Below are positions 1 through 7,302 of a stretch of 15,719 nucleotides of DNA, in pieces (within the stretch, counting starts at the first letter, position 1; the number at the start of each line of letters is the position of its first letter). Made by a program: the position numbers and the translations under genes. The notes below the pieces were generated by a model. The model did not search any database. It saw nothing but the letters and a program-made list of their open reading frames with translations, and was not told the origin of the DNA. This stretch comes from Pseudomonadales bacterium (GTDB lineage Bacteria > Pseudomonadota > Gammaproteobacteria > Pseudomonadales > Azotimanducaceae). The stretch is from the NCBI GenBank assembly GCA_021295935.1, contig JAGWBL010000006.1:1-15719 (forward strand). The letters run 5' to 3'.

Positions 1-1390
1 GTGAGTCCCGAAACGGAAAGAATCCGTCCGACGCCATCACAGCGCCCTCAGTATCCAATCCGGCCTTGCGAGCGTTCATGACGCTTAGGCGACAGCTCGC
101 TACTCTGTTCGCCTGGCCTGCCCCGATTCCAATCGTCTGGCCGTCCTTCGCAAGGACGATTGCGTTGGACTTCACCCATGCACAGACTCGCGACGCGACG
201 AACAAGTCGTCCCACTTCCCGTCGGGTCTGTTCTGGGTGACAACCTTGAGGTGCCCATCGGGAATGCTGCCATCGTGGGGCTGCTGAATCAAGAGTCCTC
301 CAATCGCTGGGACGACGTGCCAACGTTGACGCTCAGGCGGCACGGCAACCTCTACGAGCCGCAGGTTGCGGCGCTTGTTTGCAACTGCAACAGCCCCCGG
401 TTCGATCTGCGGAGCGGCGACGAGTTCCACGAACTGATTGCCTATCACTCGATCCACGAGCGTGCGGTCGAGCGGTCGATTGAAGCAAAGCACGCCGCCG
501 TAGGCGGAAACAGGATCGCAGGCAAACGCTCGTTCATAGGCAACCGCCGGGTCCTCTGCCAGCGCGGCTCCACACGGCTTCACGATCACGCAGGCCGGCG
601 AGCCCGTGCCCATCAATTCACTGGCGCAGTTCACCGCGGCCGACATGTCCGCGATGTTGTTGAACGAGAGTTCCACGCCATGCACTTGGCGAAACGGCTC
701 TGGACGTCCCGACACGCTGTCCGAGTAGTACCCGGCTCGCTGATGAGGATTCTCGCCATACCTGAGGGAGGCTCGCTTCCGAAGAGGTAGAACCCACTCG
801 TCCGGCAGTTCCTCGCTGCCCGAGAAGCATGAAGAGATCCCTGCGTCGTACCAGGCAGTTCTCCTGAACGCCTTGGCCGCCAACCTTCGTCGAAAGTCTG
901 CATCGACGCTGTCTGCAGTGAGCCGACTCAGCACCCTGCAGTAGTCGGTCGGGTCAACCACCACAAGCACGTTTCGGTGGTTCTTCGCCGCGGAACGGAT
1001 CATCGCCGGTCCGCCGATGTCGATGTTCTCGATCGCGTCGCCTTCCGAAGAATCGGGATTGCCAACCACTTCCTCGAACGGATAGAGATTGACGCAGACG
1101 AGATCGATAGGAACCATCCCATGTTCATCCATGACTGCCACGTCCGTTTCGCGCCTGCCCAGAATTCCTCCGTGCACCACGGGATGGAGTGTCTTGAGCC
1201 GCCCTTCCATCATCTCGGGGAAGCCGGTGCAATCCGACACCTGACGTACGGCCAGCCCGGCTCCTTTCAGCACCCTAGCGGTGCCTCCGGTCGAGATCAA
1301 CGACCAACCTGCCTCCTCCAAGCCCTCGGCGAACTCGACGATGCCGGATTTGTCCGAAACACTCAACAGAGCATGCTTGTTTGTCGACAA
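1..1390 (-). CDS. purH: Bifunctional AICAR transformylase / IMP cyclohydrolase, 3' end beyond window
   Basis: PurH performs the last two steps of IMP synthesis in the cytoplasm: formyl transfer to AICAR, then ring closure. I translated the minus strand from 1390 to the left edge and found one open frame of about 463 codons; roughly 50-60 C-terminal residues lie outside. The N-terminal cyclohydrolase domain shows SVSDKSG, STGGTA, LKTLHP, VHGGILGRR and NIDIGGPAMIRSAAKNH. The transformylase domain shows RYGENPHQ, FNNIADMSAA, DPVSAYGG, VKSNAIVLAKDG, GIGAGQANRV and ASDGFFPFRD. Oddity: the usual VKHANPCG reads VKPCG (codons near 573-590), so His-Ala-Asn is missing in frame and the catalytic Lys-His pair is broken. 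Start: TTG at 1390 has AGGGAGG five bases upstream and gives the usual short N-terminus; an in-frame ATG at 1444, with AGGA upstream, is the alternative. The family is certain, the start and activity are not. Confidence 0.93.
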   Translation of the reverse strand, partial: MSTNKHALLSVSDKSGIVEFAEGLEEAGWSLISTGGTARVLKGAGLAVRQVSDCTGFPEMMEGRLKTLHPVVHGGILGRRETDVAVMDEHGMVPIDLVCVNLYPFEEVVGNPDSSEGDAIENIDIGGPAMIRSAAKNHRNVLVVVDPTDYCRVLSRLTADSVDADFRRRLAAKAFRRTAWYDAGISSCFSGSEELPDEWVLPLRKRASLRYGENPHQRAGYYSDSVSGRPEPFRQVHGVELSFNNIADMSAAVNCASELMGTGSPACVIVKPCGAALAEDPAVAYERAFACDPVSAYGGVLCFNRPLDRTLVDRVIGNQFVELVAAPQIEPGAVAVANKRRNLRLVEVAVPPERQRWHVVPAIGGLLIQQPHDGSIPDGHLKVVTQNRPDGKWDDLFVASRVCAWVKSNAIVLAKDGQTIGIGAGQANRVASCRLSVMNARKAGLDTEGAVMASDGFFPFRDS

Positions 1391-1395
1391 AGAGG

Positions 1396-1402
1396 CCTCC
1401 CT
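1396..1402 (-). promoter_or_regulatory. Shine-Dalgarno deciding the TTG start of purH
   Basis: AGGGAGG on the minus strand sits five bases before TTG 1390. It is the best ribosome-binding site near the purH N-terminus and favours the TTG over the upstream in-frame ATG at 1444, which has a weaker AGGA six bases before it. Confidence 0.5.
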
Positions 1403-1445
1403 GATCAGGCGTCTTGTGTGAGATGGAAGCGAACCGGACCACATC

Positions 1446-1584
1446 TCAGGTCCTGGGCCGGCAAGTGTTGCGGGTGCCTGCTCCAGAAACCGACGAGACC
1501 GGAGGGTTTGCCCAGCTGGATCTCAATGTAGCGGTCAAGCAGGCCATGCAACGATGGAGTCAGATCGTCAAGCGCGCTGTGCAT
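1446..1584 (-). pseudogene. Possible frameshifted relic of fis
   Basis: Fis is a small nucleoid-associated DNA-binding protein whose gene often lies directly upstream of purH in gammaproteobacteria. No intact frame is present, but three consecutive minus-strand segments resemble the conserved C-terminal half of Fis (pattern PLLxxVLxxTxGNQxRAAxxLGINRNTLRKKL). They are LLDRYIEIQLG (1542-1510), then QTLRSRRFL in a second frame (1510-1484), then GAGTRNTCRPRT and a TGA in a third (1484-1446). Spacing fits the family within about one residue, and the TGA ends just before the alternative purH ATG. The dimerisation half is not convincing. The match depends on placing two frameshifts by eye, so chance similarity is possible; position beside purH is the main supporting context. 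Confidence 0.3.
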
Positions 1585-1841
1585 CGTAGTCGTCCATGCC
1601 CCATTTTCGCAGGAGTCTCCGTTGGCGCGATTGGCCCCCTCTGCGGTGGAGCAGGTTTCGATCACCCTCCGCTCTGGCGACCGTGCGCTACGCCACTGCC
1701 GACCCTGCGCAGTGGGTCGCTTCGAAACGAATGAGCATCCGCCAATCTTCAGCTCCACCAACGTGCATCGGATCAAGCCGCGGTGTCCGTGTCGCCCGAA
1801 ATGCGCGCCGCCCAAGTTCCATGGGGTCCAACGGCAAACGC
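1585..1841. other. Gene-poor gap; possible antitoxin relic before the PIN pseudogene
   Basis: No intact gene is visible on either strand. Immediately upstream of the PIN pseudogene on the plus strand (about 1765-1830), the sequence can be read, with a one- or two-base shift, as the end of a FitA/VapB-type antitoxin: a segment like NVHRIKPR followed by SPEMR and PPKF, recalling the usual MREPPxF ending. An antitoxin gene is expected exactly here. The resemblance is short and needs frame changes, so it is only a suggestion. Confidence 0.25.
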
Positions 1842-2264
1842 ATGATCGTTCTTGACAGTGACTTCGTGTGAAAACCCATGCGGGGCCCTAACCCTCGGGT
1901 AGTGGCGTGGCATGACGGCCCACGCATGGAGGACCCCTTCGGCAAAGGCGTCACGACCTCGGAGATCCGCGCAGGCGAGGCGTTCCCGCCCGAGGGTTCA
2001 AGGCGGCGCTGAGTTCCGAAAGAAACCATGCAGAATCTCGATGGGCTGTTACCGGGCTCGATGCTGGCGCTCGACACGTTACCAGTTCAAGCGTACGCGA
2101 GAGCTGTTGCAAAACAACGTGCGCGCGGTCGTCCGGCACCGCTTGCGGACGGCCGGATCCCGGTGATTGCCCGGTGAAGCGGAATGGCAGTAACCACAAG
2201 AAGCGTCAAGACCTTCGAGGACATGGGAATGGAATTGATGAATTCATGGACAGCTCCAACGTGA
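1842..2264 (+). pseudogene. PIN-domain (FitB/VapC-type) toxin gene with three in-frame TGA codons
   Basis: Intact members are Mg-dependent ribonucleases of type II toxin-antitoxin pairs. Read in one frame from ATG 1842, this stretch gives 140 codons, the usual FitB length, and ends at TGA 2262-2264. Landmarks in order: MIVLDSDFV (family MIVLDTNVV, first acidic active-site residue), PNPRVVAWHD, TTSEIRAG (family AEIRYG, second acid), LLPGSMLALDTLP, QAYARAVAKQRARGRPAP, LADGRIPVIAR (family DAQIAAIAR, third acid), and MAVTTRSVKTFEDMGMEL with NSWTAP (family ATRNVRDFE...NPW). The frame is broken by TGA at 1869-1871, 2010-2012 and 2175-2177, with no frameshift. The Asn and Asp of the TRNxxDF motif are Ser and Thr. 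UGA recoding is unlikely because most complete genes here stop at TGA. Possibly preceded by a decayed antitoxin. Confidence 0.75.
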
Positions 2265-2593
2265 GGCTCGACCTTGGGCCGTTCGCCCGCGACAATTTCG
2301 ATGCCGGGCTGAGAACCGGTGTGCGTGACCTCACAGTCGACTCCTGCGTCCAGCTCGAGGCACTCTGGCTGGACCACGTTCGCTCACGCTGGAGGAATCC
2401 GCAACCTGCAGGGCCCCAAAACCCGCTTCGTTCAGAGTCGAATCGCCTCTGGTGCTCGCCGTGTTAGGAGCGAGCGCCGGCGCTTCGAGAAGGTCTGTCA
2501 ATCAGGAGAAACGGTTCCAGTCCACCGCCCAATCCTGAACCCAGATTCAATCGGCGCAAAGAGACGGATTGCCAATGATCGTTCCGAGTCTCT
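2265..2593. other. Gap with no recognisable gene
   Basis: About 330 bases between the PIN pseudogene and the end of the exporter operon. The open frames here on both strands are short and match no family I recognise. A weak inverted repeat (AAGAGAC at 2559-2565, GTCTCTT at 2588-2594, 22-base loop) lies at the end of the permease gene but has no T-rich tail. Confidence 0.5.
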
Positions 2594-3865
2594 TCAGTCG
2601 GACTGCAATGCGGCCACGGGGTCCAATCGCGCCGCCGACATGGCTGGATAGACGCCGAACGCGACTGCTATGGACACGCAGACAACCACGGCCAGAATGA
2701 TCACCGGAACTGACCAAGCCACGGCCCAGCCAGAGAACCCCGCTATTGCGTAGGCGATCGCTACTCCAAGCACGACACCCGCCAACGCTCCTACTAGTGC
2801 AATGACTGTCGTTTCCACCAGGAACTGGCGCACGACATCGGCCTGCCGAGCCCCAACCGCCCGCAGCAAGCCTATCTCAGACTTGCGTTCCAGCACACTG
2901 GCGAGCATGATGTTCATGATCCCTATGCCACCCACCAAGAGACAGATGCCCGCAACGGCGGACATGACAATCGTGAAGATCTGCTGCGTTTCGCGTTGCT
3001 GCGCAAGCAATCGAGCGGGAATCACCAACTCGTAGTCGGGCTGCCCTCCATGCCTGCGTTCCAGCAGATGATTGATGGCGCGTGAGACTAGGCCCGGCTC
3101 CAATCCCGGAGCCATCTGAACCTTCAGCTCCTCCAGCTCGGACCGCCAGGCCGAAACTTCCATCCGGCGCAGTCCTGTATGCAACGGTACGTAGATCCGT
3201 TCGCTCTCGCCACCGACTTTCTCGCCCTGAAACTCCTCGCCCGGGAGCTGCCGATCGTGCAAGACCCCGACAACCCGGAACCATACATGGTTGATCTTGA
3301 ACCGCTTTCCAACAGCGTAACCGTGCGGAAACAGCTTCCTCGCGACCGAGTTGCCAAGCACCGCGACCTGCGCGTACCGAAGATCGTCGTCCGCGGTGAA
3401 CAGGCGTCCCTCGATGGCGTCGAGGCTGGTGAGGTAGAAGAATGCAGGACTCACCGCCCAGACGGAAGCGTTTGGCTGTCCTTCGTCCGAGATAAGCGCC
3501 CAAGGCGAGATCGACCTCATGCCGGCCCACCGCTCGACGAACGGCATGGTCTCCTGAATGGCTTCTGCATCCGCAATAGACAACCCGGCGGAGTGCTTGC
3601 GAAGGTCCTGGATCGCGGTCTCGTCAGGCACGACCGACTTGACGATCAGGTTTCTTGCACCCATGCCCTCGATCATCTTGAGCGCCTCGATCCGTCCTCC
3701 TTCGCTAACCGCGAGCATGGCGATGACGGCGCCAACTCCAAACACCATGCCCAAGAGAGTCAGCGCGGACCGAAGCTGATGGTGAGCGAGCTGGTCGATT
3801 GCTACTCGCACATCCGGCACCACCATGGCCACCAGATTCGCCCATTGAAGTCGGAGGGATTTCAA
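2594..3865 (-). CDS. MacB/FtsX-type ABC transporter permease
   Basis: Membrane subunit of a mechanotransmission-type ABC exporter; such permeases have four membrane helices and a large periplasmic domain and transmit ATP-driven motion to a periplasmic adaptor. The sequence shows the family layout: an N-terminal helix with LRSALTLLGMVFGVGAVIAM and SEGG, a periplasmic MacB_PCD-like region of about 230 residues with RLFTADDDL and VAVLGNSVARKLFP, then the FtsX domain with LLVGGIGIMNIMLASV, RKSEIGLLRAVGA and the closing YPAMSAARLDPVAALQ. Unlike MacB itself it has no fused ATPase; that subunit is the first gene of the operon. It is the last of five genes, about 40 bases after the third adaptor. Start uncertain: TTG 3865 (GGTGGA upstream, 423 aa) preferred over ATG 3826 (410 aa); a longer frame reaches into the adaptor gene. 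Confidence 0.92.
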   Translation of the reverse strand: MKSLRLQWANLVAMVVPDVRVAIDQLAHHQLRSALTLLGMVFGVGAVIAMLAVSEGGRIEALKMIEGMGARNLIVKSVVPDETAIQDLRKHSAGLSIADAEAIQETMPFVERWAGMRSISPWALISDEGQPNASVWAVSPAFFYLTSLDAIEGRLFTADDDLRYAQVAVLGNSVARKLFPHGYAVGKRFKINHVWFRVVGVLHDRQLPGEEFQGEKVGGESERIYVPLHTGLRRMEVSAWRSELEELKVQMAPGLEPGLVSRAINHLLERRHGGQPDYELVIPARLLAQQRETQQIFTIVMSAVAGICLLVGGIGIMNIMLASVLERKSEIGLLRAVGARQADVVRQFLVETTVIALVGALAGVVLGVAIAYAIAGFSGWAVAWSVPVIILAVVVCVSIAVAFGVYPAMSAARLDPVAALQSD

Positions 3866-3905
3866 TTCGTTCGATCCACCGACCCGCACGAAGCGTCGGG
3901 CAGCA

Positions 3906-5087
3906 TCATGCCGGCGGCATGATGCTGACGAGATCTCCGGGCCGGAGCCCGTTCGCAACCTCAATCAACGTAGGGCTACGCAATCCGATGTCAATCTTGC
4001 GCTTGACCTGATCGCCTCCCTCGATCACGTAAACGAACGCTTGCTCCTGCTCGAAGAACACGGACTGCTGGGGAACAGCGAAGGCCTGGTCGAGTGCGGC
4101 TGTCTGCACGAAAGCAGTCAGCTTCGCCCCAACCCGCATCACCTCGCCGTCAAACTCTTCAAGGTCGGCCTCCACGATGAAGAACCGGCGCGGGTCGTCG
4201 CTTTTTGGAGCGCTCGCTACTGCCGAAACGCTTACCACCGATCCCTCGTATTCCCGCACGAGGTTGCTATCCAGCTGGATCCTTGCCGACTGGCCGACCT
4301 CAAGGCCAATTGCCTCGACCTCCGGAATGAAGATCCGAGCGCGAATCTTGCCCTTCACCGGGATGAGGCCGATGGACCGGCCAGCGAAGACGGGCAGGCC
4401 GCGGGAGATTTTTGCACCCCACGGCGTTGTCGCGTAGACGAATGCACCGTCGGCAGGACTCGTCACTTCCATCAGTTCCAAGGCTTCGTCGTACTGGGAC
4501 ATGCGGGTTGCGAACACTTGCCACTGCGCTTTCAGCTGCATGGTCTCCGCGGTCGAACGTCGGTCGTGAGTGTCCGCCTGCCACCGATAGAAAGAATCCT
4601 GGACGGACAGGTACTCCAAGTCGCTGACCGCATCGATGATCTGATTCTGGCTGAACACCCGGGGATCCACTTCCACGTAGGTCTCCGCGATGTCGGTCTC
4701 GCCGTCGACGCGCTCGAGTTCGTGATCGATCTTCAGCCGACCCGATCCGATCGTCAGGGAACGTCTCTCCACCGCGACGCCTTGCACCGCCATCTGAACT
4801 TGGTTCGAGCCGCGCTGGTTGGTGATTTCACTGGCATCGAATCTCGCAACGACATCCCCTGTCTTCACCTCCGAGTACTCCGGGGCCAGCCACAGGATGT
4901 TGAACACCATCTCCACCTCGCTCGGCATCAAGATGGACACGGACTCAGACGGCACCAGCTCGCCACGGCCCTTGACCTCGAACACCTGCCTTTCCGGGGT
5001 GACGCTTATCGCGGTCCGTGACGGCGCGTCATCCACGCACCCGCCTAGCAAAACGCAAAGCGTGAGCAGAAGTGGGAGACGGATCAC
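3906..5087 (-). CDS. HlyD/MacA-type periplasmic adaptor, lipoprotein (third adaptor)
   Basis: Membrane fusion protein expected to link the inner-membrane permease to an outer-membrane channel. About 393 residues. The N-terminus is a lipoprotein signal (LLLTLCVLLGGC, lipobox LGGC near residue 17), so it is probably lipid-anchored. There follow a barrel/lipoyl-like start (VFEVKGRGELVPSESVSI), a helical hairpin (about 100-210), a second lipoyl half (MEVTSPADGAFVYATTPWGA) and beta-barrel and membrane-proximal parts (IRARIFIPEVEAIGLEVGQS, AFAVPQQSVFFEQEQAFVYV, LRPGDLVSI). The start is GTG 5087, which overlaps the upstream stop by four bases (GTGA), so translation is probably coupled. Upstream is the second adaptor, downstream the permease. 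The family is clear; the exported substrate cannot be inferred. Confidence 0.9.
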   Translation of the reverse strand: MIRLPLLLTLCVLLGGCVDDAPSRTAISVTPERQVFEVKGRGELVPSESVSILMPSEVEMVFNILWLAPEYSEVKTGDVVARFDASEITNQRGSNQVQMAVQGVAVERRSLTIGSGRLKIDHELERVDGETDIAETYVEVDPRVFSQNQIIDAVSDLEYLSVQDSFYRWQADTHDRRSTAETMQLKAQWQVFATRMSQYDEALELMEVTSPADGAFVYATTPWGAKISRGLPVFAGRSIGLIPVKGKIRARIFIPEVEAIGLEVGQSARIQLDSNLVREYEGSVVSVSAVASAPKSDDPRRFFIVEADLEEFDGEVMRVGAKLTAFVQTAALDQAFAVPQQSVFFEQEQAFVYVIEGGDQVKRKIDIGLRSPTLIEVANGLRPGDLVSIMPPA

Positions 5088-6289
5088 ATTCGCACCCTCT
5101 CGCCTTCCTCCAAGCCTTGTTCGACGATGTACAGGAACTCACCGCTCCTCCTTCCCAAAGTCACTTCGCGCCACCCTGTCGGCAAATCGACGCCGGGAAT
5201 GCCCTCCCGGTAGACGATCGCTTCGACCGGAACGGCGACTGATCCTCGCGCAATTTCGGTTTCGATGGTCAATTGCACCGAAGAGCCAAGCTTGAGGTGG
5301 CTCACGTCGCGGTCGTCAAGGCGAACGGTGAAACCTCGCACCATGGCCCTCGAGCCTCTGGACTCACGACGAACCGAATTCTCGACGCGGTCTATCCAAC
5401 CGACAACGGCGTCGCCGCTTGCAGCATCGCCCTGAATCAGCACCCTCTGACCTTCCTCGATGCTTGCGGCCAGGTGTTCAGGAACGTGCGCTTCGACTCC
5501 GTACATGCCGTCCTGCACAACATAGACAATCACGAGTCCCGGGTGCACACGATCCCCGACGTCCAGCTTCTCTCCGTCCCACTTGGAGCCGATCACCGCA
5601 ATGCCCTCTCTCGGGGAACGGATCACGTACTTCTCCTGGTCCTCCCTTGCGCTCGCGAGAGTCTTCTCGAGCCGTGCAATGGACACTTCGAGCAGCTCGA
5701 CCTGGAGCGCCCGAAGTCTCTTCTTCAACTCGTTCGCCTTCTCCTGCTGAGCCAACAAGCTCGCGGTCAGATCCATCTGAGCAACGAGCTTCCGGTATTC
5801 CACGCCCGGAATGCTCTCGGCAGGTTGAATCGCCTTGCGCGCTGCCCGCTCAGCGTTGCTACGGGCTTCAGCCAGTGCAAGCCGTTCGGTCTCGAGGGAA
5901 TTGACTTGTTGCTCCCGAAGAGCCGCAAGCTCGCTGGTCTTCAGGTCCAGATCGGATTCCAGCTGCGTAATGCGACGGTCCTGGGAAGATCCCTCGAATC
6001 TAACCAGCACCTCACCTTCCCTGACCTGTTTGCCCTCCGGAACGATCATCGAGATGGTCATGCGCCAACCGAAAATCGTGGGAGGCCCGATATGTACCTT
6101 GTCCATGGATTCCACGGTCCCGGTCGTGGCAATCGTTATTGGGAGATCGGCGCGCTCGACACGATGCCATTCCGCCTGAGCACAGGAAGCTGCCACCGTG
6201 GCAGCCCACATGCAAGTGCGCAGCAATGCGGAGAATCGACCTCCACACCCGGCTCTCGAAGTCGACCCAGCTCTTACGACGGCAGTCAT
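5084..6289 (-). CDS. HlyD/MacA-type periplasmic adaptor with long coiled coil (second adaptor)
   Basis: Second of three consecutive membrane fusion proteins, 401 residues from ATG 6289. That start overlaps the stop of the first adaptor in ATGA, and the frame extends further upstream only inside that gene. The N-terminus looks like a Sec signal (LLRTCMWAATVAASCAQA, cleavage after AQA). Next come a barrel/lipoyl half (TIATTGTVESMDKVHIGPP, IVPEGKQVREGEVLVRFEG), an alpha-helical hairpin with heptad character from about 105 to 215 (ESDLDLKTSELAALREQQ, LKKRLRALQVELLEVSIARL), the second lipoyl half (YVIRSPREGIAVIGSKWDGE) and a beta-barrel (GVEAHVPEHLAASIEEGQ) followed by a membrane-proximal region (VAVPVEAIVYREG). 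It is distinct from both neighbouring adaptors, so it is not a recent tandem copy. Confidence 0.9.
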   Translation of the reverse strand: MTAVVRAGSTSRAGCGGRFSALLRTCMWAATVAASCAQAEWHRVERADLPITIATTGTVESMDKVHIGPPTIFGWRMTISMIVPEGKQVREGEVLVRFEGSSQDRRITQLESDLDLKTSELAALREQQVNSLETERLALAEARSNAERAARKAIQPAESIPGVEYRKLVAQMDLTASLLAQQEKANELKKRLRALQVELLEVSIARLEKTLASAREDQEKYVIRSPREGIAVIGSKWDGEKLDVGDRVHPGLVIVYVVQDGMYGVEAHVPEHLAASIEEGQRVLIQGDAASGDAVVGWIDRVENSVRRESRGSRAMVRGFTVRLDDRDVSHLKLGSSVQLTIETEIARGSVAVPVEAIVYREGIPGVDLPTGWREVTLGRRSGEFLYIVEQGLEEGERVRM

Positions 6290-7302
6290 GGTGTCAGCAC
6301 CTCTGCCATGATGGACATGTCGGGAGCCAGCTCTTCGGGAACGGGTTCCAATGGCAACGCCATAGCCTCGAAGTGACCTGCTTCTCCCCATCCGGTTCGG
6401 GGGGTCGCTTGCAGCGATACCCAGTCCACTTCGGCCTCGACATCGGAGTCAGCTCGCGCATCCGCTGTCACTCGAAGAATGGTTCCGGGGCGAATGTGCT
6501 GAATGTCCGCCTCGTGAATCCAAAACTGAAAGCGCAGCGCTTCTCGACGGGCCACGGTAGCCAGCAACGTTCCGGCTGCACAGGTTTCGCCAGGAAAGAT
6601 CTTGGTTCCTGTGCTCTCGTTTTCGCCGTAGATCATCACGCCGGACTGATCGGCGCGCATTTCCGTGGCCGACAGCGCATCTGTGGTCCTCCGCCACTCC
6701 AGATCGGCTTGCTCGATCTGTTGACGCTGCACGGGAGCCTGCATCTCCTGATACTCGAGCTGGGTCGCAAGCTCATCCTGTGCCCGCTGCAGCGCGTTCT
6801 CGGCGTTCAGCAACGCGAGCTGACTTTGCTCGTACGTCAGGCCGGTCTGTATGTCTTCGGGAACTTCTGCATCGACTCGTGCGATCAACACTGCAGATTC
6901 CGCCCTCACCACCTCCGTACGGGCATTGTGAATGTCAAGCTCCCTCTGAATCTGGGAACGCTTCACCTCGAGTCGCTTCTGTTCCAGCGCGATCCGCGCG
7001 TCCTCCTCGTTGGTGATCAGGTTGTCGGGATCCAGACGGATGACTACCGACCCCTCTTCCACCCACTCCCCTTCCGGAGCCATCCAGGCGATGGTGCGCA
7101 TCCAGGTGCCGGGCAGCCTCGGCATGATGATCTGCTGGGAGTCTCCGTCCGCGACCACTCCCGTCAGAAGTGGAGCCTCGGCCTGCAGGCCTGGTCCGGT
7201 GAGCGCTGTCCATCCCAAGGCAACAGCCGTGAAGAATCTTGGCGTCGAGCGGTGCGGGCTGCAAGTGCGCGACCTGGTCCGTCGCACAAGTTCAATTCGC
7301 AT
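6286..7302 (-). CDS. HlyD-type periplasmic adaptor (first adaptor)
   Basis: First of the three adaptors, 338 residues from ATG 7302, preceded by GGAAG six bases upstream; its start lies inside the end of the ATPase gene (11-base overlap). A basic N-terminus followed by FFTAVALGWTALTGPGLQA suggests a Sec signal peptide. The lipoyl part is recognisable (TWMRTIAWMAPEGEWVEEGS, VVIRLDP), followed by a helical segment rich in Glu, Gln and Arg (about 100-215), a second lipoyl half (EMRADQSGVMIYGENESTG, KIFPGETCAAGTLLATV) and a barrel-like part (FQFWIHEADIQHIRPGT). A run of acidic and Pro residues lies near the C-terminus (LPLEPVPEELAPDMS). It is more divergent than the other two; HlyD-family membership is well supported, substrate unknown. 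Confidence 0.87.
   Translation of the reverse strand: MRIELVRRTRSRTCSPHRSTPRFFTAVALGWTALTGPGLQAEAPLLTGVVADGDSQQIIMPRLPGTWMRTIAWMAPEGEWVEEGSVVIRLDPDNLITNEEDARIALEQKRLEVKRSQIQRELDIHNARTEVVRAESAVLIARVDAEVPEDIQTGLTYEQSQLALLNAENALQRAQDELATQLEYQEMQAPVQRQQIEQADLEWRRTTDALSATEMRADQSGVMIYGENESTGTKIFPGETCAAGTLLATVARREALRFQFWIHEADIQHIRPGTILRVTADARADSDVEAEVDWVSLQATPRTGWGEAGHFEAMALPLEPVPEELAPDMSIMAEVLTP

Noticed and set aside
1405..1815. Minus-strand 136-codon frame upstream of purH as a real gene
   Set aside because: No coherent family over its length; only its part near 1510-1584 resembles Fis, and the likeness continues in other frames.
1842..2264. Alternative genetic code with TGA as an amino acid
   Set aside because: Most complete genes in the window end at TGA at the expected lengths and use TGG for Trp.
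2087..2377. Minus-strand open frame of 96 codons
   Set aside because: It lies largely antisense to the PIN pseudogene, crosses its end and matches no family; the plus-strand PIN motifs explain much of it.
2559..2594. Inverted repeat as terminator of the exporter operon
   Set aside because: Only seven base pairs, a 22-base loop and no T tract; too weak to call.
3179..3922. Long plus-strand frames opposite the permease and adaptors (also 4041-5021, 5273-6376, 6139-7368)
   Set aside because: Antisense shadows of strongly supported minus-strand genes in GC-rich DNA.
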